Origin: Micromonospora avicenniae
Lineage (GTDB): Bacteria; Actinomycetota; Actinomycetes; Mycobacteriales; Micromonosporaceae
Length of the DNA stretch: 64,000 nucleotides
NCBI RefSeq assembly: GCF_900156065.1
Contig: NZ_FTNF01000002.1
Coordinates: 310,001 to 374,000 of the forward strand
Direction of reading: 5' to 3'
Shown: positions 27,349 to 34,892 of the stretch, piece after piece
Layout: each line of letters begins with the position of its first letter
How positions within the stretch are numbered: the stretch's first letter is position 1
Notes under the pieces: model-generated
Database searches by the model: none
Seen by the model: only the letters and a program-made list of their open reading frames with translations
Told to the model about the DNA's origin: nothing
Position numbers and translations under genes: made by a program

Positions 27349-27837
27349 ATGCAGCCACACCCCAACGTACGGGCGGTGCAGGACGCGCTGACCGACACGA
27401 ACGCCCGCGACGCCTCCGGCACCCCCAGTGCCGTACGCCTACTGCCCGAGGCGGTGCCCACCGCCTCGGCGGCCGCCGAGGCGCTCGGCGTCGATGTCGG
27501 CCAGATCGCCAACTCGCTCCTCTTCGAGGCCGACGGCGAGCCGCTGCTCGTACTGACCTCCGGCGCGCACCGCGTGGACGCCGCCGGCCTGGCCGCGTCG
27601 ATCGGGGTCACCCGGCTGCGACGGGCCACCCCGGAATTCGTCCGCACGCACACCGGTCAGCCGATCGGCGGTGTCGCCCCGCTCGGGCACCCGCGACCAC
27701 TACGCACCCTCGTGGACACCGCCCTGGCCGCGTACGGCGAGATCTGGGCCGCCGGCGGCGTGCCCCAGGCGGTCTTCCCGAGCACCTACGACGAGCTGCT
27801 CCGGATCACCGCCGGCACCCCCACCGAGGTGGCGTGA
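27349..27837 (+). CDS. YbaK/EbsC-type aminoacyl-tRNA deacylase-like protein
   Basis: The 162-aa protein has the YbaK/ProRS-INS fold. Signatures are TASAAAEALGV, LLFEADGEPLLVLTSG and the C-terminal GQPIGGVAPLGHP, with VFPSTYDELLRIT at the end. Family members hydrolyse mischarged tRNA, typically Cys-tRNA-Pro. The conserved Lys of bacterial YbaK (K46 region) is replaced: the sequence reads QIANSLLF rather than a KSL/KTL form, so activity or specificity may differ. ATG 27349 follows AAGAAT by 6 nt, a weak leaderless-type arrangement. Confidence 0.85.
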   Translation: MQPHPNVRAVQDALTDTNARDASGTPSAVRLLPEAVPTASAAAEALGVDVGQIANSLLFEADGEPLLVLTSGAHRVDAAGLAASIGVTRLRRATPEFVRTHTGQPIGGVAPLGHPRPLRTLVDTALAAYGEIWAAGGVPQAVFPSTYDELLRITAGTPTEVA

Positions 27838-27913
27838 CCGAGCGGAGCGAGCGAACCATCGGGCGCAGCAGCGTGGCGCCTCGCGCCACCGCGCAGCGAA
27901 GCGAAGCGGTGAC
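27838..27913. repeat. Gene-linking spacer with GAGCGGAGCGAGCGAA repeats
   Basis: The 76-nt spacer is built of GAGCGGAGCGAGCGAAC, a GTGGCGCCTCGCGCCAC hairpin and GCGAAGCGAAGCGGTGACGTG, the last forming the start of the next gene. It resembles the spacer at 12023-12109. Confidence 0.45.
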
Positions 27914-28651
27914 GTGAACGAGCTTCACGTCCCGGGGCTGGTCACGCTGCACGTGTGGCGGACCGCCCCGGCGAAGCTGCCCCGGGCGCTGGCCCGGATG
28001 GCGCTCGACCCGCGCCGGCTGCGCGCCACTCCGGGCGTACGGTTCGGCAAGCTGCTCGGCACCGGGACCGGCACCGGCTTCGGGCCGGGCGACGCCGACC
28101 CGACCCGATGGGCGGCGCTGACCGTCTGGGACTCCCCCGCCGCAGCGGCCGGCTTCGACGACACACCCGTGGGCCGGGCCTGGGCGCGGATCGCCCGCGC
28201 CACCGTCCGGGTCGACCTGCGACCGCTGGCCAGCCGGGGCGAGTGGTCGCGCCGCCGTCCGTTCGGCGAACCGTCCGGCGGTCCGGTCGGCGGCCCGGTG
28301 CTCGCCCTGACCCGGGCCCGGCTGCGGGCCCGGCGGGCGGTCACCTTCTGGCGGGCGGTCCCGCCGGTGGCCGCGGCCCTGCGTACCGCGCCCGGGCTGC
28401 TGGCCCGGTTCGGCGTCGGCGAGGCCCCGCTGGGCTGGCAGGGCACGGTCAGCGTGTGGCGCGCCCCGGCGGACCTGGTGGCATTCGCGTACCGTCACCC
28501 GGAGCACCGCGCGGCGATCACGCGTACCCCCACCGAGGGGTGGTACTCCGAGGAACTCTTCGCGCGGTTCGAGATACGCGACGTGGTCGGTGACCGCACG
28601 GTGCTGGGCTGGGTCGCGGACGACCAGGACACGAGAGGTGGGTGGGCATGA
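27914..28651 (+). CDS. crtA: Spheroidene monooxygenase (CrtA)-like protein
   Basis: CrtA-type enzymes introduce keto groups into acyclic carotenoids. The 245 aa show the family pattern: LHVWRTAPAKLPRALARMAL at the start, PGVRFGKLLGTGTGTGF, a Trp-rich TVWDSPAAAAGF, then ALTRARLRARRAVTFWRAVP and EGWYSEELFARF near the end. GTG 27914 was chosen because the homology starts there. It is first in a plus-strand block with 4-nt overlaps to GNAT, CruF-like and CruG-like genes, which supports a role in carotenoid tailoring. Confidence 0.82.
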   Translation: MNELHVPGLVTLHVWRTAPAKLPRALARMALDPRRLRATPGVRFGKLLGTGTGTGFGPGDADPTRWAALTVWDSPAAAAGFDDTPVGRAWARIARATVRVDLRPLASRGEWSRRRPFGEPSGGPVGGPVLALTRARLRARRAVTFWRAVPPVAAALRTAPGLLARFGVGEAPLGWQGTVSVWRAPADLVAFAYRHPEHRAAITRTPTEGWYSEELFARFEIRDVVGDRTVLGWVADDQDTRGGWA

Positions 28652-29199
28652 GGTTGGTGCGGTGGACCCCGGACGATCTCGTCCGACGGCTGGACGACGT
28701 GGTGGCCGTCTACGGCGAGGCGATGGGCTACCGGATCGACCTGCTGGAGGCCCGGCGCGGCTACATCGCCACCCATGTCCGCCGGCCCGGGTTCCGCGCC
28801 GTGGCCAGCCTGACCAGCGAGGGCCACCTCGCCGGCTTCGGGTACGGCTACCTCGGCTCGTCCGGACAGTGGTGGCACGACCAGGTGCACCGGGCGCTGG
28901 AGCCGTCGGCCCGGCAACGCTGGCTGACCAACTGCTTCGAGGTGGTCGAGCTGCACGTCCGTCCGCCGGCGCAGGGGCACGGCCTGGGCGCCGGGCAGCT
29001 GCGCGCGCTGCTCACCATGGCCGAGGGGACCACCACCCTGCTCTCCACCCCGGAGGCCGACGAGCAGAAGTCGCGGGCCTGGCGGCTGTACCGCCGGTTC
29101 GGTTTCGTGGACATCCTGCGCGACTTCCACTTCCCCGGCGACGAGCGGCCGTTCGGCGTGCTGGGGCGGGACCTGCCGCTCGAACCCCCCGCGACATGA
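28648..29199 (+). CDS. GNAT-family N-acetyltransferase
   Basis: The 183-aa protein has the acetyl-CoA binding region ELHVRPPAQGHGLGAGQLRALL and the final VDILRDFHFPGDERPFGVLGR segment typical of GNAT folds. ATG 28648 overlaps the CrtA-like stop as ATGA and has GAGAGGTGGG upstream; a GTG two codons earlier is also in frame. Its place inside a carotenoid operon is unusual. It might acylate a pigment or simply be co-expressed; the substrate is unknown. Confidence 0.85.
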   Translation: MRLVRWTPDDLVRRLDDVVAVYGEAMGYRIDLLEARRGYIATHVRRPGFRAVASLTSEGHLAGFGYGYLGSSGQWWHDQVHRALEPSARQRWLTNCFEVVELHVRPPAQGHGLGAGQLRALLTMAEGTTTLLSTPEADEQKSRAWRLYRRFGFVDILRDFHFPGDERPFGVLGRDLPLEPPAT

Positions 29200-30062
29200 T
29201 CCGGCGGCGGCTGCCCTGGGCACTGCTGGCCCTGCTGGTGCTCGCCCAGATCTGCTACCCGCTGACCGCCGGGACGACCCGGGCACGGCTGACCGTGGCC
29301 ACCGTCGGCCTCGGCTACCTGCTCTCGGTCGGCCATGCCCTGCTCAGCCGGGGTCCACGCACCGCGGCGGCGCTGGTCGCGGTGGCCACCGGTGGCGGGT
29401 TCGCCGTCGAGGCGGTCGGGGTCGCCACGGGGGTGCCGTTCGGCAGCTACGACTACTCGGGCGAACTGGGGCCGAAGGTGGCCGGCGTGCCGCTGATCAT
29501 CCCGCTGGCCTGGACCTGGATGGCCTGGCCGGCCTGGCTGGCGGCGGTCCGGCTCAGCACCGCGCCCGCCGGCCCACCGACCGGTCACCCGGTGCGCGGC
29601 CCGGCTGCCGGCCGGCTCGCGCTCCGGCGGGTCGCGCTGGCCGCGGTGGGGCTGGCCACCTGGGACCTCTTCCTCGACCCGCAGATGGTGGCCGAGGGCT
29701 ACTGGCGGTGGCGGGATGCCGTTCCGGCGCTGCCCGGCCTGCCCGGCGTCCCGCTCAGCAACTACCTCGGCTGGCTGCTGTTCGCGGTGCTGCTGATGAG
29801 CGCGCTGCGTCCGCTGGCCGGGCCGGCCGTGACGACCACCGACGGCCCGGACGCGCCGATGTTCGCGCTCTACCTCTGGACGTACGCCTCCAGCGTGCTG
29901 GCCCACGCGGTCTTCCTGGACCTGCCCGCCTCGGCGCTCTGGGGCGCGGCCGGCATGGGGGTGACCGCCGTGCCGCTGGCGGTGGCGCTGCTGCTGACCC
30001 GACGACGCGGCCGGCCCCGGCCCTGGCGGCCGCAGCCCTCCGGAGTCGACGCGCCCGCATGA
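29196..30062 (+). CDS. cruF: CruF-like carotenoid 1',2'-hydratase
   Basis: This polytopic membrane protein (288 aa, about seven hydrophobic segments) belongs to DUF422, the family of carotenoid 1',2'-hydratase and bisanhydrobacterioruberin hydratase. Conserved motifs are GVPFGSYDYSGELGPKVAGVPLIIPLAWTWM (in part) and WDLFLDPQMVAEGYWRW. It would hydrate the psi end of an acyclic carotenoid, giving the tertiary hydroxyl used for further modification. The start overlaps the GNAT stop by 4 nt and the CruG-like gene follows with another 4-nt overlap, as CruF/CruG pairing predicts. Confidence 0.85.
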   Translation: MIRRRLPWALLALLVLAQICYPLTAGTTRARLTVATVGLGYLLSVGHALLSRGPRTAAALVAVATGGGFAVEAVGVATGVPFGSYDYSGELGPKVAGVPLIIPLAWTWMAWPAWLAAVRLSTAPAGPPTGHPVRGPAAGRLALRRVALAAVGLATWDLFLDPQMVAEGYWRWRDAVPALPGLPGVPLSNYLGWLLFAVLLMSALRPLAGPAVTTTDGPDAPMFALYLWTYASSVLAHAVFLDLPASALWGAAGMGVTAVPLAVALLLTRRRGRPRPWRPQPSGVDAPA

Positions 30063-31186
30063 CCGCCCTGATCGCGCTCGCTCTCGGCGTGGCCGTGCTG
30101 ACCGGCCACACCCTGGTCAACGCCACCCGCTGGCTCCGCCGCCCGGCAGCGCCCCCGGGCGAGGTGACCGAGCCGGTGGCGGTGCTGCTGCCGCTGCGTG
30201 ACGAGGCCGAGCGGGTAGGCCCGTGCCTGCGGGCGCTGCTCGACCAGCGGGCGGTGCCGGGTCTGCGGATCGTGGTGCTCGACGACGGTTCCACCGACGG
30301 CACGCCCGACGTGGTCCGCGCGATCGTCGGCGACGATCCGCGGGTCACGCTGCTCACCGGGGCGGCTCCGCCACCGGGCTGGCTGGGCAAGCCGTACGCC
30401 TGCTGGCAGTTGGCCACCCGGGCCGACCCGGCGGCCACCGTGCTGGTCTTCGTCGACGCCGACGTGGTGCTCACCCCGTACGCCGTGGCGGCGGCGGTCA
30501 CCGAACTACGCTCGGCCGACGTGACGCTGCTGTCGGCGTACCCCCGGATCGTGGTGGCGACGGCGGCCGATCGGCTGGTCCAGCCGCTGCTGCAGTGGTT
30601 GTGGCTGACCTTCCTGCCGCTGCGGGCCATGGAGCGTTCGCCACGGCCGTCGCTGGCCGCGGCGGGCGGGCAGTTCCTGGCCGTCGACCGGGCCGGTTAC
30701 CTGCGGGCGGGCGGGCACGCCGCGGTCGCCGGCCGGGTCCTGGAGGATATCGAGCTGGCCCGGACGGTCAAGCGCGCGGGTGGCCGGATCGCGCTCGCCG
30801 ACGCCTCGCGGTTGGCCGACTGCCGGATGTACGCGGACTGGCGGCAGCTGCGCGACGGCTATTCGAAGTCGCTCTGGGCCACGTTCGGGCATCCGGGCGC
30901 GGCGGCCGTCGTGGTGGCCCTGCTGCTCCTGCTCTACACCGCGCCACCGCTGCTGGTGGTGGCCGCGCTCAGCACCGGGTCGGTGCCGGCGGCGCTGGTG
31001 GCCGCGGCGGCGTACCTGCTCGGGGTGGCCGGTCGGGTGGTGACCGCTCGGGCGACCGGCGGCCGGTGGTGGCCCGACGCGCTGGCACACCCCGTGTCGG
31101 TCGTGTTCCTCGGTTGGCTGACCCTGCGGTCGTACCATCTGCGGAAGCGGCGGCGGCTGTCCTGGCGGGGCCGCCCGGTCAGCTAG
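30059..31186 (+). CDS. cruG: Family 2 glycosyltransferase, CruG-like
   Basis: The 375-aa membrane-bound glycosyltransferase has an N-terminal anchor, then PVAVLLPLRDEAERVGPCLR, LDDGSTDGTPDVV and the metal-binding FVDADVVLTP. The acceptor-side EDIELARTVKRAGGRIALAD and QLRDGYSKSLWATFG follow, with three C-terminal membrane helices. It resembles CruG, which glycosylates hydroxylated carotenoids. Start ATG 30059 overlaps the CruF-like stop as ATGA. It ends 10 nt before the desaturase gene. The sugar donor cannot be predicted. Confidence 0.85.
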   Translation: MTALIALALGVAVLTGHTLVNATRWLRRPAAPPGEVTEPVAVLLPLRDEAERVGPCLRALLDQRAVPGLRIVVLDDGSTDGTPDVVRAIVGDDPRVTLLTGAAPPPGWLGKPYACWQLATRADPAATVLVFVDADVVLTPYAVAAAVTELRSADVTLLSAYPRIVVATAADRLVQPLLQWLWLTFLPLRAMERSPRPSLAAAGGQFLAVDRAGYLRAGGHAAVAGRVLEDIELARTVKRAGGRIALADASRLADCRMYADWRQLRDGYSKSLWATFGHPGAAAVVVALLLLLYTAPPLLVVAALSTGSVPAALVAAAAYLLGVAGRVVTARATGGRWWPDALAHPVSVVFLGWLTLRSYHLRKRRRLSWRGRPVS

Positions 31187-31196
31187 GAGGCGCGGG

Positions 31197-32681
31197 ATGG
31201 CGCGAATCGTGGTCGTCGGCGCCGGGGTCGGCGGGCTGGCCACCGCCGCCCGGCTGGCCGCCACCGGGCACGAGGTGACCGTCTTCGAGCGGGCCGACAC
31301 GGTCGGCGGCAAACTGGGCCGCCACGTGCACGACACCCCGGCCGGCCCGTTCCACTTCGACACCGGGCCGAGCCTGCTCACGCTCCCCGAGGTCTTCGCC
31401 GACCTGTTCGAGGCGACCGGGGCGAAGCTCGACGAATACCTCGACCTGGTGTCGCTGGACCCGGTCGTCCGCCATGTCTTCCCGGACGGGTCGACGTTGG
31501 ACTCCTGCGCCGACCCGACCGAGTTCGCCGCCCGGATCGGCGCCGCCTTCGGCGACCGGGCGGCGGCCGACTGGCAGCGGCTCTGGCGGCGGGCCGCCCG
31601 GGTGTGGGCGGCCTCCTCCCGGGACGTGCTGCGCCGCCCGATCGACTCGCCCCGGGACCTGGCCGCGCTGGCCTGGCGGCTCGGCGACCTGGCCGCCATC
31701 GCGCCGGGCCGGACGCTGCGCGGTCTGGGCCGCCGCCACCTCACCGACCGGCGGCTGCGGATGCTGCTCGACCGCTACGCCACGTACACCGGCGCCGACC
31801 CGCGTCGCGCGCCGGCCGCGCTGGTCGCCGTTCCGTACGCCGAGCTGACGTACGGCGGCTGGTACCTGCGGGGTGGGCTGGGCACGCTCGCCGACGCGCT
31901 GCTGTCGCGTTGCCTGGACCTCGGCGTGGTCGTGCAGACCGGCACCACGGTGACGCGGATCGACGCGGCGGGTGGCCGGGTGCACGGCGTACGCCTGGAG
32001 GCTGTCGCCGCGCCGGTCCCCGCCGACGTGGTCGTGGCCAACTGCGACGCGCTCACCCTCTACCGGGACCTGCTACCCAGCCCACGCCGGCTGGCCGGGC
32101 TCACCGACCGCAGCCTGGCCGGGTTCGTGCTGCTGCTCGGGGTGACCGGCTCCAGCGGGCTGGCCCACCACAACGTCTTCTTCCCCGGCGACCACGACGC
32201 CGAGTTCGACGCGGTCTTCGGCGACCCGGGCCGGGGGGTGCGGGCCCGACCGGCGCCGGACCCGACGGTCTTCGTCACCGTCGCCGACGACCCGCTGGTA
32301 CGGCCGGACGGCCACGAGGCGTGGTTCGTGCTGGTCAACGCGACCCGCCAGGGCACCTCGACGGGCGCGGTGGACTGGCGCCGGCCCGGCCTCGCCGAGG
32401 CGTACGCCGACCGGATCCTGGAGGTGCTCGCGGCGCGCGGCGTCGACGTGCGGGACCGGTTGCTGTTCCGGGAGATCCGCACCCCGGCCGACCTGGACGC
32501 GTCGACCGGCGCGCCGGGCGGGGCGATCTACGGCACCGCCGGGGGTCTGCTCCGGCCGGCCAACCGTGGCCCGGTGCACGGGCTGTGGCTCGTCGGCGGC
32601 TCCAGTCATCCGGGCGGCGGTCTGCCGATGGTCACCCTCTCCGCCCAGATCGTCGCCGCCGACATCGGCGCCGCCGCGTAG
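31197..32681 (+). CDS. Phytoene desaturase-family oxidoreductase (CrtI/CrtD type)
   Basis: The FAD-dependent enzyme (494 aa) begins with the dinucleotide fold IVVVGAGVGGLATAARLAA and HFDTGPSLLTLPEVFADLF. The C-terminal signature is GLWLVGGSSHPGGGLPMVTLSAQIVA. Within the carotenoid block a CrtD-like role (3,4-desaturation after hydration) is most plausible, but CrtI-like phytoene desaturation cannot be excluded by eye. An AGGAGG site lies 5-10 nt upstream. No crtB or crtE-like phytoene synthase gene is visible in the window, so precursors come from elsewhere. Confidence 0.88.
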   Translation: MARIVVVGAGVGGLATAARLAATGHEVTVFERADTVGGKLGRHVHDTPAGPFHFDTGPSLLTLPEVFADLFEATGAKLDEYLDLVSLDPVVRHVFPDGSTLDSCADPTEFAARIGAAFGDRAAADWQRLWRRAARVWAASSRDVLRRPIDSPRDLAALAWRLGDLAAIAPGRTLRGLGRRHLTDRRLRMLLDRYATYTGADPRRAPAALVAVPYAELTYGGWYLRGGLGTLADALLSRCLDLGVVVQTGTTVTRIDAAGGRVHGVRLEAVAAPVPADVVVANCDALTLYRDLLPSPRRLAGLTDRSLAGFVLLLGVTGSSGLAHHNVFFPGDHDAEFDAVFGDPGRGVRARPAPDPTVFVTVADDPLVRPDGHEAWFVLVNATRQGTSTGAVDWRRPGLAEAYADRILEVLAARGVDVRDRLLFREIRTPADLDASTGAPGGAIYGTAGGLLRPANRGPVHGLWLVGGSSHPGGGLPMVTLSAQIVAADIGAAA

Positions 32682-32689
32682 CCCACGCT

Positions 32690-32800
32690 CAGCGCGCCAC
32701 CGGTAGCAGTGCCGACCGGCGACGCTCAGCCGGCCGCGGCGGGGGCCGCGACGCTCAGCCGCCCGCGTCGGAGGCCCGGGCGGCGCTCAGCCGGCCTCGA
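32690..32800. repeat. Degenerate repeats of CGACGCTCAGCC at convergent gene ends
   Basis: Four copies of GCTCAGC-type sequence, two of them CGACGCTCAGCCG, lie between the convergent desaturase and phosphotransferase genes. The last copy holds the stop codon of the minus-strand gene. This looks like local tandem duplication and decay. Confidence 0.4.
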
Positions 32801-33461
32801 TCAGGGCACGGCGGACGGCGGCGAGAAGCTGGCCCAGACCGAAGCCGGCGAGCAGCACCCAGACCGCGGACGCCATGGTGATGGTGCCGGCCGCGAGATC
32901 CGGCTCGATCAGCCCGGCCAGCCCCGCCACCAGCAACCCGCCCAGGGCGACCAGGACGCGGGTGGGCCGCTCCCCCACCGTCACCGCGCCGATCTCCCGC
33001 ATCCCGGCGGAGACCGCCCGGGCCCGCACGTACTCGTGCAGCCAGGAGAGCGCACCACCCGCCGCCGCCAGCGCGCCCGGTGCGCCGACCAGCCAGAACG
33101 CCACCAACCAGGTGGCCTCACCGATCCGGTCGGCCACCGAGTCGTAGACGTAGCCGAGCCGGGTGGTGCGGCCGGTCACCACCGCCACCGCACCGTCGAC
33201 GCTGTCCGCCACCCCGGCGAGCAGCACGAACAGCGCCCCGAGGAAGGGCCCGTCCACCGGTTGCACGGCGAACACCGGCACACAGACGCAGAGCAGCACA
33301 CCGACCACCGTCACCGCGGTGGGACCGACCCGGAGCCGGCCCAGCACGTACCCGACGTGGTAGGCGAAGCGCAGCCAGGCGCGCACCACGGGGGCGGCCC
33401 GGCGGGGGTCGAAGCCTCCGTGCAGCCGCGCCCACACCGTGGCGTACTGGTCCCAGTTCAT
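32787..33461 (-). CDS. CDP-alcohol phosphatidyltransferase-family protein
   Basis: The 224-aa membrane protein has five to six hydrophobic segments. The CDP-alcohol signature spans ADSVDGAVAVVTGRTTRLG and YVYDSVADR. The four Asp residues and Gly are kept, but the Arg of the canonical DG-x2-AR is Val here, so catalysis may be altered. ATG 33461 (MNWDQYATVWARLHGGFDP) is chosen; GTG 33482 is possible. It is convergent with the carotenoid block and downstream of metF. The alcohol substrate is unknown. Confidence 0.8.
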   Translation of the reverse strand: MNWDQYATVWARLHGGFDPRRAAPVVRAWLRFAYHVGYVLGRLRVGPTAVTVVGVLLCVCVPVFAVQPVDGPFLGALFVLLAGVADSVDGAVAVVTGRTTRLGYVYDSVADRIGEATWLVAFWLVGAPGALAAAGGALSWLHEYVRARAVSAGMREIGAVTVGERPTRVLVALGGLLVAGLAGLIEPDLAAGTITMASAVWVLLAGFGLGQLLAAVRRALIEAG

Positions 33462-33519
33462 CAGCTGTGTGCCCACCACTGACCAACCGTCCCGGCCGGG
33501 ATCAGGTGTCGGGAAAGTG

Positions 33520-34437
33520 TCAGGCCCGCGCCTGCACCCGGAGGTTCTGCCAGACCTCGCGGGTGGCGGTGGACCGGTTGAGAGTGATGAAGTGGATACC
33601 CGGCACACCCTGGTCGAGCAGCCGCCCGCACATCTCGCTGGCCTGCTCGATGCCGAGCTTGCGCACCGCTTCGGGGTCGTCGGCGACCTTCTCGAACCGC
33701 GCGGCCAACGCGGGCGGGAAGGGCGCCCCGGAGAGCTGGACGGACCGCTCGATGGTGGCCATCCGGGTCACCGGCATCACGCCGGCGAGGATCGGCGTGT
33801 CGCAACCGGCGGCGGCCACCCGGTCCCGCAGCCGCAGGTAGTCGTCGGCGTCGAAGAACATCTGCGTGATCGCGAACTCGGCGCCGGCCCGGCACTTGCG
33901 GACGAAGTGCTCGGTGTCACTCGCCACGTCGGGCGAACGCGGGTGCTTGTACGGGAAGGCGGCGACGCCGACGCTGAAGTCACCGGCCTCACGGATCAGC
34001 TGGACCAGTTCCTCGGCGTAGAGCACGCCCTCGGGGTGGCGAACCCATTCGCCACCGGGGTTGCCCGGCGGGTCGCCGCGCACCGCGAGCATGTTGCGCA
34101 CCCCGACGCCGGCCAGCCGGCCGATCACGTGCCGCAGCTCGGCGACGGAGTGGTCGACCGCGGTGAGGTGGGCCATCGGCAGCAGGGTGGTCTCGGTGGC
34201 GATCCGCTCGGTCACCGCGACCGTGGTGTCCCGGGTCGACCCACCGGCCCCGTAGGTGATGGAGACGAAGGAGGGTCGAAGCGACTCCAGCTCCCGGATC
34301 GCCTGCCAGAGCAGGCGCTCGCCCTCGGATGTCTTGGGCGGGAAGAACTCGAACGAGAAGGTCGGCTGCCGCTCACGGATCAGCTCCCCGATCGCCGGCT
34401 GCGGGTTGGGGAGGACAGAGGGGAGACCGAGCGCCAC
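33520..34437 (-). CDS. metF: 5,10-methylenetetrahydrofolate reductase
   Basis: MetF makes 5-methyl-THF for methionine synthesis. The 305 aa have FSFEFFPPKTSEGERLLW near residue 30 with the catalytic Glu, then FVSITYGAGGSTRDTTV, NMLAVRGDPP and the C-terminal GIEQASEMCGRLLDQGVPGIHFITLNRS (in part). TAGAGT lies 6 nt before GTG 34437, without a ribosome site, so the mRNA is probably leaderless. There is no recognised riboswitch upstream. Confidence 0.96.
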   Translation of the reverse strand: MALGLPSVLPNPQPAIGELIRERQPTFSFEFFPPKTSEGERLLWQAIRELESLRPSFVSITYGAGGSTRDTTVAVTERIATETTLLPMAHLTAVDHSVAELRHVIGRLAGVGVRNMLAVRGDPPGNPGGEWVRHPEGVLYAEELVQLIREAGDFSVGVAAFPYKHPRSPDVASDTEHFVRKCRAGAEFAITQMFFDADDYLRLRDRVAAAGCDTPILAGVMPVTRMATIERSVQLSGAPFPPALAARFEKVADDPEAVRKLGIEQASEMCGRLLDQGVPGIHFITLNRSTATREVWQNLRVQARA

Positions 34438-34892
34438 GCCCAGACTCTAGCGGGCGATACCCGCCGGATCCGTGACCTTCCCACCCGCTGGCACCTGAGC
34501 GGGCCCCCGGCGGACGTTCCGGTCCGGAACCGGCGCGACGGCGGCCGGGGCCACCACCACGGCCGCCCGCCCCGGCGTTGTTCGGGGACTCGACGGCCGG
34601 CCGTCCCGGCGGCGGCCCGTCGCACGGCAGGCCCGGCGGCGGCCCGTCGCACGGCAGGCCCGGCGGCGGCCCGTCGCACGGCGGGCCCGGCGCACGGTGG
34701 CCGGGGACGTGGCGGAACCCGGCGACGGCGCAGAAAGCGTCGTACCCCGGGGGTATCCAGTAGGCAGCGCGGGTGGCGCCGGCCGCGGCCGGACTCCACG
34801 GGGGGCCGTGCGGGGGTCGCCGTTGTCAGCGGCGGTGCGGTCGGCCGAAGGGCGGGCCGTGACGCCGTACCCGCGACCGTTCCGGAGGACCG
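34438..34892. other. Intergenic region with 27-bp tandem repeats
   Basis: This 455-nt spacer between divergent metF and the HTH gene holds the metF promoter (-10 at 34444-34449) and the 27-bp tandem array. A plus-strand Gly/Pro-rich frame (34578-34763, TTG start) spans the repeats but has no ribosome site, so I do not call it a gene. Confidence 0.5.
34605..34685 (+). repeat. Tandem repeat, 3 x 27 bp
   Basis: Three copies of a unit beginning CCCGGCGGCGGCCCGTCGCA are nearly identical; the third differs at one base. Read on the plus strand they encode three GRPGGGPSH nonapeptides. Confidence 0.8.

Noticed and set aside
34578..34763. Gly/Pro-rich 61-codon frame
   Set aside because: It depends on a TTG start without a ribosome site and consists largely of the tandem repeat.
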